From Zymoseptoria tritici IPO323 (Eukaryota; Ascomycota; Dothideomycetes; Mycosphaerellales; Mycosphaerellaceae), in NCBI RefSeq assembly GCF_000219625.1, contig NC_018218.1:1922001-1986000 (forward strand): a stretch of DNA of 64,000 bases. Reading direction: 5' to 3'. The position numbers and the translations under genes are program-made. Shown here piece by piece: positions 52,024 through 63,517 of this stretch; position 1 is the first letter of the stretch, and every line of letters starts with the position of its first letter. The notes below the pieces were generated by a model. It was not told where the DNA came from, ran no database searches, and saw only the letters and a program-made list of their open reading frames with translations.

Positions 52024-53765
52024 TCAATATCCCATGCCATCATTCATACCAACGAGACCGGCGCCGGCAACGTTGGCGTTGTTGTTCAGGTTGCCGGGCA
52101 TGCCGCCGCCGTTCATCTTCAGGTCGGGATTGCAAGGTGGGCTGTGTTGTCGATGGTATTTCAGCCCGTTCAGGTTTTTGTAGCGCTTGCCGCACACTTC
52201 ACAACGGTATGGCTTTTCTTTCTCCATTCCAACGGTGCCGGGATAGGGTATTGAGGTTGTTGGGTCGACGATTGAAAATGTGCCGTCTGGGTTCTCCTTG
52301 AGCTGTTGGTTTTGGTGGCCGTGCTGTTTGTGATACTTGAGTCCGTTCTGGTTCTTGTAGGCCTTCTCGCATCCGATCACTGGGCACTTGAAAGGCTTGA
52401 TCTCCTCGCCCACGAATCCACCGACGCCGGCTAGACCATTGAGCAGCTGATTCTCACGGACTCGTTTGGCAAGCTCGCTGTTACTGTTAACAAAAGCGGG
52501 ATTACTGCTGGGGAAGCCCTTGTTGCCGTAGCCTTGTTTGCTCAGCAGCCGCTTCTCAGGATTGTCGATGGTGGCGGACCCACCATTCTGCATGCCGCCC
52601 ATGCCGTTCAGGTTTGAAAAGTCCATCGCTCCTCCTTGAGAAAGTAGTTGATTGTACTCCAAGTTACTGAGGCCGTTCATTGACGCAAGGAAGTCGGGAT
52701 CAAGTTCGGCAGGTGTACTGGGCTGGGAAGGATCCGGAGTGGCAGTCTGAAGTGAGGGCGATTGTGTGGTTAATGATGGTGTGTTGACGGAGGATACGGT
52801 TGGGTTGTGCGGGAAGCCCATGCCTTGTTGGCTGACGTGCGGTGTCGTTGGATCGGCAGAGTTGAGTCCTTGACCTTGAAACGCATTTGCGAGGTTCACG
52901 TTGACCGACGGGCCTCGAGGCTGTTGGCGACCGAATTGAGGCTGAGGCTGGAACTGAGAGCCAAGCATTTGCGGTGTTGAGATGCCATCGTCCATGTCCA
53001 TGTCATCGAGATTATCGAATGTACCAATCTGATCGTTGCTTTGGCCGCTGAAAAGTGGTGATTGTGCGTTGATGGGAGCGGGCTGGTTGTGTTGCATTTG
53101 CTGTTGTTGCGGCATGACGCCCTGATGCGCCTGAGCCTGTTGTTGTACCGACTGTGCTGTACTGCTGGCGTTTGCAGCCCGACTGCTCGGAAATTGCTGA
53201 TCTTTCGGTGTCCGTCCCATGGTCTGTGTGGGTTGTGCCGCATGCGCCTCTTCATAGTGCTGGAGCAACTCGTGCATGGAGTCGAGGTGGATGTCGCAGC
53301 ACACATAGTCCTTCATGTAATTTGCCTCCATCTTTGGGAGATACGAGGAAGAATGGAACGAGGGAGATTGGAAGTTGTAGGGTGACGTGCCGGTCATGAT
53401 ACTGTAAGATTGATCAGCGTGAGCGCAGAGTACTCTACCGGTTCCCAAATGACTTACTCGTCGCGGATAAAGCTGCCCATAGAAATGCCACCCCAGCTCA
53501 TGCCGTTAGCCAAGCTGCCTGACATTTGATAGCTCTCCCGCCGTCCAGTGCCGGACGGGATCTGTCGGGCGCCGTAAGGCGTTGTGCTGAGCATGGAGGA
53601 TTGTTCGGGGCGATTGCGGGGAGGAATTTCTTCAGGCGCAGCCATCATGCGGTGGTCGTTGTTCGGTTGGAGCAATTGAGAGGTGAGGTTGGACTGCTGG
53701 TTGCGCGGCGAAGAAGAGTCCTGCCTGCTGGTGGCAATATCGATGGGAGACGCCGCGCCCGGCAT
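52024..53765 (-). CDS. sfp1: Sfp1-like split C2H2 zinc-finger transcription factor
   Basis: Exon 1 53765-53458, a 56-nt intron, exon 2 53401-52024; 561 residues from MPGAASPIDIATSRQDSSSP. The splice joins MGSFIRD-DIMTGTSPYNFQ, after which SPSFHSSSYLPKMEAN and YVCCDIHLDSMHELLQHYEE match the conserved N-terminal block of fungal Sfp1 proteins. Two C2H2 fingers lie near the C-terminus, separated by ~37 residues: CPVIGCEKAYKNQNGLKYHK and CEVCGKRYKNLNGLKYHRQH, the 'split zinc finger' of the family. A long Gln-rich middle may activate transcription. Sfp1 in yeast links TORC1 nutrient signals to ribosome biogenesis and cell size; the same role here is inference. The frame stays open upstream to 54173 but without an ATG. 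Confidence 0.87.
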
Positions 53766-56700
53766 TGCGGCGACTCGAGGAGGAGACAAAAGTGGCGAGG
53801 CGGCGGGAAAAAGCGACAGACCGGCGGCTTCGTCGTCGTCGTGCGGGAAAAGCAGGTCGTCGCTACAGAAATTGTCCGGGATCGCGTTGCACTGGCCTGC
53901 GGCTTTTTTATGCCAATCGAAGAATAGCGTCTCGTCTCGCGAGCGGTGCGGCGGGAAGTGAGTGGAGGCGGCGGAGGGCGGGGTGCCGATGGGAGTGCTG
54001 TCGACGGAGGGGGAGCGTCCGGACGACGAGGAGGTGAGCGGCGGAGTGGGAGGTGTTCGTGACGACGCCAGTTTGAACGAGCCGAAGGGCGACGCCGGTA
54101 GATTTAAAGCGAGGTGGATCTCGCAGGAGTCGGAGGGCGGAAGCGGGTATAATGTGGATGGGTCGCAGCGCACGTAGCTCGTACGCTAGCTCGATGCTGA
54201 ACCGTTCGGAGAGCGTTCTGCTGCGACTTGATGAGAGAGACGTGCGCGCGGCGTTACTCATACGGCAATAACGGGTACGGCTGGCGGGGCAGTTCGAATC
54301 GATTGGTGCAGTATCCGAGAGATGCACGAGAGATGAATGGACTTGATTCGGAGTCCTCGGAGTGCAGGCACAATGTCGACGGTGTTTGCTGGGCCACGCT
54401 CTCGCCGCTCCAATTGTTGATGGTTGACTTGAAGACAGAGGCCACGCTGCGAGTTGTTGAGATCGATACGCGGTCACAAATTGAATATATAGCGACTCGA
54501 CTCGACCAGTGGGAGGCAATCAGCAACGGAAGGCTGGGAAAAGGTCGAGTGTGATGATCGATCGATATGGGGAAAAGTGTGCAACAACGACCACTCGCGG
54601 AAGAGCGGTCGCGGCTGCCTCTATATCAATCGGAGGGTACCTGACCGTACGACAACCCTCGATGACTGGGCCTTGTCAAGTTGACGTCGAGAGTTCGGAG
54701 CCTTTGGACGGGGATCGACCGACTCCCTGTCGCCGGCCAATGGGCGGTGGCGACCAGGGCAAGATGCATGACTACCATGCTCCTCGAAGGGCAATCCTGG
54801 TCTCACCGTTTGCCCGTCGTCAGTCCACAGTGGTGGTCACTCTGATGAGGCGAGCCGGTTGCTGGGCATGTCACTCGGTCACTCTGTCACAAATCGCCCA
54901 ATCTATCAGAGGTGCATCAATCCCTCGTCAGGCCGCATCGGCTGAAGTGTGGACGCCGGTTGATGCACGGTGGAAGGCGGTCCGCGGCATGTTCCCCCAG
55001 TTCCCTCCAGACAGCGTTGGTACACCGCAGCAAGCCACCACACACTAAACTGCACAGGCATCTTTCCACGCTGCAGCCACGCAATCTGGAGTGACAGGTG
55101 GACGCTTGTCTAGCACCGTCTCTAATGGCTCCTGAGTCCGTCTGCGGTCCGTCTGCGCGGCATTGGACCCTTCTGCTGTATTACATTACCTTGCAGTTGT
55201 GTACATTCACCCGTCAAAGACGTCAAAGACGAGGCAAGGAGAATGCCCCGCGTGCAGTGCGTGGGTAGAAGCATCCTCTCTGCATACGCATCCGCTGTCC
55301 CGTATGCAATGCACGGGAGTGCGCATATAGTACGACTGATGATAGGAGGCGCTGTTGGTTACTACGTCGTTCGCTGCGTCCTGTGCCCGGCCGCATCGCC
55401 GTCAGTCCCGCGATGCAGCACAACCCCTTCTCCTGATCGCCAATTCTGATTTGTGATTAACTGTCGCATTCAACCGGAATGGTTTCACACAATAGTCGCA
55501 TCGACTGAGCCGTACCCGAGGCTTGTATATCACCGTGAATCCGTGATTGAACTTACCACTCCATAGACTCGAGCGACGGTCGATGGTGCATTGGTCGCAA
55601 ACACTTGCCCAGCCAATTAAACTCTCGCAAGGGCTACCCTTGGCGACGCTCAGTCCAGTCTGGTGGTGTCTTCTTGGAATCCTGGGCTTCTGGAAGGCGG
55701 CGAGAAGGTCCACACTCACCTTATTTTTACGCCAGTGCACCGCCGGAGTGGCACCTCAACCTGCCGTTGGCAGGTCTCCACCCATTCCGCTGACAACGAT
55801 GGCAAGAGAGTCTGTTCATCCACCGAAGTCACGCCCTTGCCAAGTTGAGGACAACACGTCGCCAACGAGGCAATGCCACCGCCAACAGATACCGCAAAGC
55901 GAGGTGTCTGCACACCTTCAGACATTACCCCTCGTTTGGTCTCACTGCTGCCACTGCTACAGCAATGTCCATGCACTTATTGGGCAGACACTCTTTTAGC
56001 GAGCGCTGAGAGATGAGACACGCAACGTCGTGGAGACGACGAGAAACAATCGGTCCAAATTCCCAATTGAACCAGCTGCCGCATACCTCCTATACGAGCG
56101 CACAAGCGGACGGAAGGGTAGTCGGCGTCCAGTGGCCATTATTATTTGGTAGCGCGGCAGGTGAGGTCATGGTCCAGCTTGCGACGACGCCGACGAGACA
56201 GCAGAGGGCCTCCGTTCGTTCCATGGGTTGCCCAACACAAACGCCGACCTCAGGGTGAAGTCGGCATGCACACGCCAACGAGGATGTTCCTTGCAGCCAA
56301 CGACGCACGACCTGTTTCCACTCCGGATGCTGGTCCATCGAATCCACTTTTGCAGGTGTGCAAGTGCAAGTGCAACCACATGGTCCAACCGCGCAGCGAA
56401 GCGAACGACTCGACTTGCCAAGCCGAGTCCGATTCACAAGCCCGGCGATCTAGCTGGCCGACAAGGTTGACGCCGTTGGCTTCTTAAATCGCAGGCGTGG
56501 CACTAGGAGGCACCTAGCGCGGGGAGTCTAAAGTTCGCCCAGGGCACAACCTGAAGTGAGCTCGGCAAACTTTCGTGCAAGGCTCGTGGGTCGGCGTCGG
56601 GTCGGGTGCAACCACACCTGGTCGGCTATTTCACGTGAAAAGTTCGGCATTGGAATCATCGACACCATCCCAACCAATTCCAACACGGCCATGGAACTGC

Positions 56701-58507
56701 CCACACTCTCGCACTGCTTTTCGACCAGCGGACTGGACTTGATCGTTGCATTGGAAGGCGATCGCCCCCACTGATGGACCGGCGAGCTTCGTCGTGTTTT
56801 CGTCACGGGTGCATACCGCTGACGTCTGCTCGATTAGACCTGCCGACGGCAAATGCTCGAAGCAACCATGGGATCCACGACAAACGACTCGAAATGCTGC
56901 CGCTGCCACCAAGACAACGGCATCCCGCTCATGGCCCTCATATCCATCGAGAAGCCCTAATCCGCTATAACCACAGCACCTCACACGACACACCAAATCC
57001 TTGACCACCGCCACAGCTACCCGTAGCATCCTATACCGCAAGCAGGTCATGTAACGAATTCAGCCGCCGCTGTCTCTTCGGTATACCAAAAACCAACCCA
57101 GCAACTGCCTTCCCAAATCGCAACTCCGATGCGATACTTCCGGGGCGTGCGCGAGCCATGCATCGCGATTTCGTTGCAGGCAACCCCTGAGACGCCAGCA
57201 GGGACGTCGTAAGCTGCATTTTGGCGATGTCGCCAGCCAGGTCCCGAACATCACCCCTGGCGAACCCCGGTCGAGGAACGCGAGCAGCATCATGAAGAGT
57301 CTCGTCATTTCGGATCCTACTCCGACATCGGATTGGCCATGATCCCTTCCTGGCTGACGTCGACAAGAATCGCGAAAGTAACATTTCCCACCGCCATGAC
57401 CATTGTTACCAGACAGGATCTCTCGAACGTCTTTCGCGCAGTCAAGCACTCACGAATAAGCCGCTATTGCGACCAGCATACGGCGGCAGCCACCCTAAAT
57501 CATGGTGACGGCCTTCAATAATACCCACGGCACTTTGAGCATCACCACCCTGGGCCTCACCACCCGGGATCGGAGTTGAACTCCTTCACCCCTCAGGGGT
57601 TCCACTCCAAGTGCGAGCGCCGACTGCAATACCCACGTCGTCGTCCGCATACCCCCCACACCCCAATTTCAAGAAGCCAGGCCTTATCCCAGGCGACGGG
57701 TCATATATCACGTCTCCCCGCCGCCGCGCCTACAGTAGCGCGGTCAATCCTGACACGACGAGGTAAGTATGCCGCATGCGGTATGCCGCGAAGCAGCGGA
57801 CTCGAGACGAGCAGCAACGGAGTCGTTCCTTTGACCATCCCAGTCATCACCGTGGGTATTGGGTAGGTTCCATTGCTTCATCGCGCGTCTGATGTCTTGT
57901 CGATCGGTGTGGGTCCTGGTTGATTTATAGTCGACGTGCATGCGTAGCGAATCCTCCCGGTGGTGGAGGGGGGATGAAGTGAAGCGCGGAGCGAGTGAGT
58001 AATGGTGCATAGGGCTAGTATGGGATCATGGTCATGGGGGGTCTTGTGGCCTCGAGGCTCGGATCCGGACTGATGGAGGTGATGATTCGTCTGTACGAGG
58101 TGGATTGAGAAATGGTATTGATCGACCGATCTGGTTGTTTCGTAGCTGCAGATTGTGGAGTAGTTTAATGTCAATTCTGGTAGATCTTTGCCAGACTCAC
58201 TATGGAGCTATCTACGGAGCTATCTGGTAAGTTTCGGACACAATGCGATGTGGTGGTCGTAAGCGACCTCATGCAGCTCCTATCGTGAGACGTCACTTCA
58301 TCGTATGCACTGCATCCATCGTGTTGAACTCTCCGCATTCAGCGATGAGATGAGCTGCGAAGATAGCAGAATCATCATCGGTCGTGAAGTCAGGCGTCCG
58401 AAGTCGGCACCAGGTGAGGCCAACGAAGCCGACGACGCAACGGCGACGAGCCGTGTCGGACGACTGCCAGGTCTAGACTTGCGCATCTTCATCAAAGTGC
58501 CGGATCC
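53766..58507. other. 4.7-kb gene-poor region upstream of sfp1
   Basis: Long region between the sfp1 start and the dus3 stop, both on minus. The first ~400 bases keep the sfp1 frame open as coding-like sequence without an ATG. Beyond that, open frames are short and scattered on both strands, and I find no splice-joined gene, tRNA or transposon. A long leader with upstream ORFs, as for many fungal regulators, or an unrecognised non-coding RNA would fit. Confidence 0.45.
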
Positions 58508-60733
58508 TCAACCCTCCGCTTGGATTTCGTAGCTGTTCGACTTGTGTTTCGGCTGGAAGTTGAAGTTCTCATGCGCCTTGCCCAGGAACATTTCCGAGAT
58601 TGCAATCCAGTCTTTGTAGTTACCACTGGCAAGCAGCGTCTCCAGCTCGTTTCGGCCCCTATACGCCGGTGGACGATCGCCGAACTTGGGAGGGAGGTGC
58701 TCCAGCAGACCGATCGGCACGTATCTGCAGGTGAAGCTCAACCACTCCAATAGGAATCGTCGAGTGGTTCCGACACCAATCTCGTCGGAGCCCCAGTACT
58801 CCAGTCCGTTGCGTACGAACTTCTCGATGTATCCGAGGCGTTCGGTGGCTGACTTGTCGAGGTACTGGTTGCTGGAGATCTCTTCGAAGAGCCAGGGTTT
58901 GACCAAGGCTCCGCGACCGATCATGCAGCTGTCCACGCCGGCGTGCTCCATATGATTATTATAGTCGACGTGTGAGAGAACATCACCGTTGCCGCAGAAA
59001 TATGGCATTCCATCGTTAGACGCTGGAAGGTCTCGAGCGTCGGGCTCGCGGGTGGTGTCGGTCACGTCGTCCCGCTCTGCTCTCAGATTCTTCACCAAGC
59101 TCGCACACTCTGCAATATACTCCCAGTCTGCGTCCTTTGTGTAACGCTGTTGTCTTGAGCGACCATGAAGAGTGATGGCCGCGACTCCAGCAGGACCAAG
59201 ATCGTCGCCCAGTATCAACCGCTTGCACAGCTTGACTGCAGTTGGCTGCTTGTCTCTGATTCCCATGCGAATTTTCACGGTAATCGGCACCTCTTTTGAG
59301 ACAGTGTTCATTCCGCGTAACATCTTCTCCAGCTTGCCATGCGCATCCAGTAGTTGAGATCCTGCGCCTTGGTTGCACACGAGATCAATGGGACATCCAC
59401 AATTCAAGTCAATGGCGCGGAGTCGTGGGCATAGATCTGTCAGCACTTCTGCAGTCTTCATCGCAAGCCACGGCTTATTGGCTGCGATTTGAGCACCGAA
59501 TCGAAAGTCCTTGCCATTGTCGTAGTCACGGACAACATTCTTGGGAGAGAATGCTGGTGGTGCCATTTCGGACTCGTGAGCCTTCATGAGAGCCCATTCA
59601 CCCTTGTCACCCTGCAGAAGCGGCATTCCCATAGCCATCTCCGACCAGGTGATTTGAGCTCCGAGCTCCACAGCAAGCCGGCGGAAGGGAAGATTGCCTT
59701 GAGTTGTAAGTGGAGCAAGCACAGGAGTTTCCGGTCCGTAGTAGATGCGTCTCTTCTCCGAAGGTCGGAGCGGTGGCTCGACATAGTCCGCTCGGTCGTC
59801 CTGCTTGTCTGCCTTCCCATTTTCGATGTCATACTGAAGATTGTACCACTTCATGAGTTGGTCAGACTTTGGCAGATCATACTTCTTCTTCCTCAGAGTG
59901 ATCTTGTCCTTGTTGTCCACAACGTTCACGATACCAGCGGTATTCTCATCGTCTTTCCAATCGTTGCTGCCCACTGCTTCTCCTTCTCGGACCACAACTT
60001 CACCGTCCTTCTTCACAAGTTGTACCAGTTCCTTCCTACCGTCCTCAAGCTCCCTCTCCTTTGAATGAGATCCCGCGAACCTGCATCTCCAACCAGCACC
60101 ACATTGGCCTTTTGTCTCGAAGATCGGGCACATGCCATTGAATGTACTTAAATCTTCTCTCTTGCCATCCTTGAGGTATTTTCGAATATCATGCTCGTGC
60201 TTGCATGTAGGGTCGAAGGGACATACGGTTTTCGCGAATTCGTTCGCTGCCTCACGAGATCTGCAAAGTGAAATGGCGTCCCGAGAGCTGCCAAAGTTTC
60301 TTGACTTATTCTGCCCGCCTTTCGTCTTTTGACCTCCTCGTCCTGCAGCTTTTCCTTGCTCCGCTTTTCCACCAGCTTCGGCGGCGTCATCGTCATACTG
60401 CGAGCGGTTGTCGGTAGTCTTGACGTCCACGAGAAATTCCTTCTTAATCGGAGCAATGCCCTTCTGTCGCTCCGATGCGCTCGGTGTGGCGATGCTATCG
60501 GCGACGGGATCATGTTCGACTTTGACGCGCTTTCTAGGCGCGTCGTCATCAAGGTGGTCACCATTCATGTCCTCGCCGACAGCACCATGTCTCTCGACCT
60601 TTTCCGCTTTTGTCACTGCAGAGTCGCCCGGCAAGATCTCGCTTTGAGGGTGATTCAAGGAATCGGCGGATGGCTTGTGCTCGAGAGCTTCCGAGGGCTC
60701 GAGAGGATTTGTGGTCATGGTACCGTTCTCCAT
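58508..60733 (-). CDS. dus3: tRNA-dihydrouridine(47) synthase Dus3
   Basis: Single exon, 741 residues. The frame opens at 60814 with GTG, but the first ATG is 60733 ([20 protein letters not shown]). Dus3 reduces uridine 47 in the tRNA variable loop using FMN and NAD(P)H. The N-terminal half holds CCCH zinc fingers unique to Dus3: [17 protein letters not shown] and [20 protein letters not shown]. Then the TIM-barrel Dus domain: [75 protein letters not shown] (with the catalytic cysteine), [44 protein letters not shown] and [17 protein letters not shown]. All FMN and catalytic signatures are present. A nuclear/cytosolic location fits the basic PRKRVKVEH patch. Divergent from the BAP31-like gene. 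Confidence 0.95.
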   Translation of the reverse strand: MENGTMTTNPLEPSEALEHKPSADSLNHPQSEILPGDSAVTKAEKVERHGAVGEDMNGDHLDDDAPRKRVKVEHDPVADSIATPSASERQKGIAPIKKEFLVDVKTTDNRSQYDDDAAEAGGKAEQGKAAGRGGQKTKGGQNKSRNFGSSRDAISLCRSREAANEFAKTVCPFDPTCKHEHDIRKYLKDGKREDLSTFNGMCPIFETKGQCGAGWRCRFAGSHSKERELEDGRKELVQLVKKDGEVVVREGEAVGSNDWKDDENTAGIVNVVDNKDKITLRKKKYDLPKSDQLMKWYNLQYDIENGKADKQDDRADYVEPPLRPSEKRRIYYGPETPVLAPLTTQGNLPFRRLAVELGAQITWSEMAMGMPLLQGDKGEWALMKAHESEMAPPAFSPKNVVRDYDNGKDFRFGAQIAANKPWLAMKTAEVLTDLCPRLRAIDLNCGCPIDLVCNQGAGSQLLDAHGKLEKMLRGMNTVSKEVPITVKIRMGIRDKQPTAVKLCKRLILGDDLGPAGVAAITLHGRSRQQRYTKDADWEYIAECASLVKNLRAERDDVTDTTREPDARDLPASNDGMPYFCGNGDVLSHVDYNNHMEHAGVDSCMIGRGALVKPWLFEEISSNQYLDKSATERLGYIEKFVRNGLEYWGSDEIGVGTTRRFLLEWLSFTCRYVPIGLLEHLPPKFGDRPPAYRGRNELETLLASGNYKDWIAISEMFLGKAHENFNFQPKHKSNSYEIQAEG

Positions 60734-61106
60734 GTCGTTGTTGTTGCTGGCGAAGATGGGTTGGTCGAGTACCTGATCACATGAACGTGATTCCTCGCCT
60801 CTTGAGGTGTTCACTTCAAATTTTGATTAAGCTTTTGGCACTTTTGGTGCGGGCACATCCGCGGAGAGGCAGTCGCGTCAAACCACGTCATCGGCAGTTG
60901 AAAGTGGGCAGGGCAGACTCTCCAATCCCAATCTTCAACAAACACAACACTTGACCTTTTGTCATCACCTACAACACTCTTCAGGACCGTCGACATCGTT
61001 CTGCAAACTCGCAGCTACCACCTCCAACTTTTCCGAAACGAATACCACCACCTGACCTTCTCTTACACCGAACGGTTCTCCGCAGTACCTGCATCTGACC
61101 ACCACC
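60734..61106. promoter_or_regulatory. Divergent promoter, dus3 and BAP31-like gene
   Basis: 373 bases separate the two start codons. It contains ccacgtca at 60883-60890, the reverse complement of TGACGTGG, identical to the core of the unfolded-protein-response element described in yeast. The downstream gene encodes an ER membrane protein, so the match is of interest, but an eight-base match can occur by chance. Confidence 0.4.
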
Positions 61107-62027
61107 ATGACGCTCTACTACAGTTTGGTATGTTCCCTGTCCAGTCGTCCCTCATCAAACCTGCACTCTCGACACGCTTCCACTGCCCACGACCTCCTTC
61201 TCAATTGAACACTCCTCCGCACACTCGCATCATGGGCATGATCTATTCTCCAGTCCGTGGAACAGCTGCCTTCCCCACCATCACTGAACACGTCACTAAC
61301 AATGTCTCTCACAGGTCTTCGGACTTCTCGTCTTCGAGATGGTCGTCTTTGTCTCCCTCATCGTCCCCATGCCATTCGCCGTCAAGCGAAAGCTCTTTAC
61401 CTTCATCAGCGAGAACCCGCTCATCGCGAAGCTGCAATACGGTCTCAAGGTAGGCAGAAACAGGACAGTACCATGATTGAAAGGACAAAGCCAACATCTC
61501 GCAGATCACCTTCATCTTCATTCTGATCCTCTTCATCGACAGTGTGAACCGCGTCTACCGTGTTCAGGTTGAGCTGGCACAGGCGAAGCACCAAGGCGGT
61601 GCGGCCGGGTAAGCACCGTCAACAATGAAGTCGCGAGATTCTCACTGACGTTTTAACCAGCGGCGTTGCCGGTACCGAGCGCATGGAGGTCCAGGCGCGC
61701 AAGTTCTACTCTCAGCGCAACATGTACCTCTGCGGCTTCACCCTGTTCCTTTCCCTCATCCTCAACCGTACCTACGTCATGATCCTCGATACCCTGCGCC
61801 TTGAGGCCGAAGTCAAGAAGCTCACAGGCAAGGACTCGGCCAAGACCAGCTCCGGCATCGGCGAGGCTGGTGAGCTCGGCGAGATCAGCAAGCTCAAGAA
61901 GGAGTTGAAGAAGCGCGACCAGGACATCGAGACCTTGAAGAAGCAGACCGAGGGACTCAACAGGGAGTACCAGCGCATGGGTGATGCGGTCTCCGAGCAG
62001 GACGGCGGTCCTAAGAAGGACAGGTGA
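61107..62027 (+). CDS. BAP31-like ER membrane protein (Yet3 family)
   Basis: Exons 61107-61127, 61315-61449, 61505-61608 and 61661-62027 give 208 residues; introns are 187, 55 and 52 nt. It begins MTLYYSL-VFGLLVFEMVVF, with three N-terminal membrane segments (VFGLLVFEMVVFVSLIVPMP; ITFIFILILFIDSVNRVYRV; NMYLCGFTLFLSLILNRTYV) and then a C-terminal cytosolic coiled coil (SKLKKELKKRDQDIETLKKQ). The YSQRNMYLCGFTLFL block is a BAP29/31 hallmark. The end KKDR is a dilysine (KKxx) ER-retrieval signal. BAP31/Yet proteins act at the ER in membrane-protein sorting and quality control and at translocon and ER-mitochondria contacts. The head-to-head neighbour is dus3. Confidence 0.93.
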
Positions 62028-63517
62028 ACGCGTTATTCGGCTTTGAAGAGCTGATCGCCAGGCTGCGAGATGTCGGAAAAACAAATCAGCAAGGAAGGCC
62101 AGAAACTAAGGTCACACGAGGATTTCTTGACGAACGCGACACACGGGAGAAGTTTACTGGCAGCAGGCTGGTGAGAAAGGCAGGGACGAGCACCTGCGGG
62201 ATGGACGATATGCAGTGCGGCGAAAGTAGCAAAATCTTGGGTATCACGAACGAGTAACGTACGATGAAACAGCTTACCCTCCACGTCTTTTTCCTCTGAT
62301 CTGAACCAAGCTTGGAAGGTCAATCCCAAATATTCGACATCGATCCTCGCTCAGATGAGTACCTGTATTTCGAGACTGATGCGTCTTGGACCCTGATCCA
62401 AGACAGCTCAATGCAGGGCCAGTAGCGAAGTATCCAAGGCTTTCACGTGAAAGTCACTCCAGTGTGCTAGAAACGAATAAACTTGGTCAGAAGATCTGGT
62501 GAGACAGAGACATGAGGAGGCGAGCTGCCAGCAAGGACACAATGGTCTCATGCCCTTCCCCGTCACGTATCGCTGTATGGTAGGTGCGGTATGGGCTGGG
62601 CAAGTAGTGAGGCAGTAGCAAGACAGCATCGACGAGAGGACGTCTTCTTGCCAGAAAAGTCAAGCGAGCATGCTAGGGGGACTTGAGACCATTCAGAGTC
62701 ACCCGAATCAAGTCTCAATGCTGTATAACGTACGTAGAATAGAGCTGCGAGCTGTCGCCCCTCTGCACGTGAGGCGGCTGGGGGCTCTGTGGACTGACAG
62801 TCCGACATCGTGCCCTTGCCCTCACTCGGCGATTTGCCTCAACCCTTCCAAACCCTTAGAGACGTGCTGAGCGTTCGCAGGCCGTATGAGCGCACGTCTC
62901 GGTCCAACATCTTGCAGACGAATCGTTAATCAAGCCAGCGCTTATCCGCGCAACCCATCACTATCCTTAGCTGATTCAGTGCTTTGAGACACGTCTCCCA
63001 CTCCGAGTTTTGGGTGGTTCCGGTGACACGCACGATTTCATGTACTGCTGAAACGGTCATATCCAGCTTGCTGCCACCAGCTCCAGCCGGGAACCTCCAG
63101 CTTCTTCGACTGTGGCAGTCGAGACACCATCTGACAAGATTCTCCCAGTGAGGAATCCCCACAGGAGACAGAATAGGTCGACTGCGGGCGGATCGAAGGC
63201 GACGATGAGCCCAAGACGGGCGATGACCGGATTGCGAGGATGGCCTCAGCAACGAGATGGTCTTCTGTGTAGTCATTGGCCTTATACCTGCGGCCAGGAG
63301 AAAGTCAAGAGTGCCCAGAGGTGGATGGAATAGCACCGAAGTGACTGAATCCGGGAAACAGACAGAAACATCCAGCGACCCCGGGTCTCATGTCTCATGA
63401 ACTGTCTCACCAAGCTTGCATGTTCTCGTAGCCAGGACTTGACTACCCGCTGATCGCTGCCAAGTCTTCGTAATCACCAACTCTCCCAAAGTATCACCAC
63501 AGACTCGAAGTCTCGAC
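62028..63517. other. Intergenic, 1.5 kb
   Basis: Between the BAP31-like gene and the edge gene, both on plus. A minus-strand open frame, 62926-63336, ends in a helical, protein-like stretch (VRVTGTTQNSEWETCLKALN) but has no supported start or family. I do not call it a gene. Confidence 0.35.

Noticed and set aside
53908..54519. 203-codon minus-strand frame upstream of sfp1
   Set aside because: It is a GC-rich shadow frame overlapping the coding-like sfp1 extension in a different phase, with Ser/Arg composition and no motif.
57560..57620. tRNA-like B-box phrase (ggagttgaactcc)
   Set aside because: No matching A-box, acceptor stem or anticodon arm could be found at the right distance.
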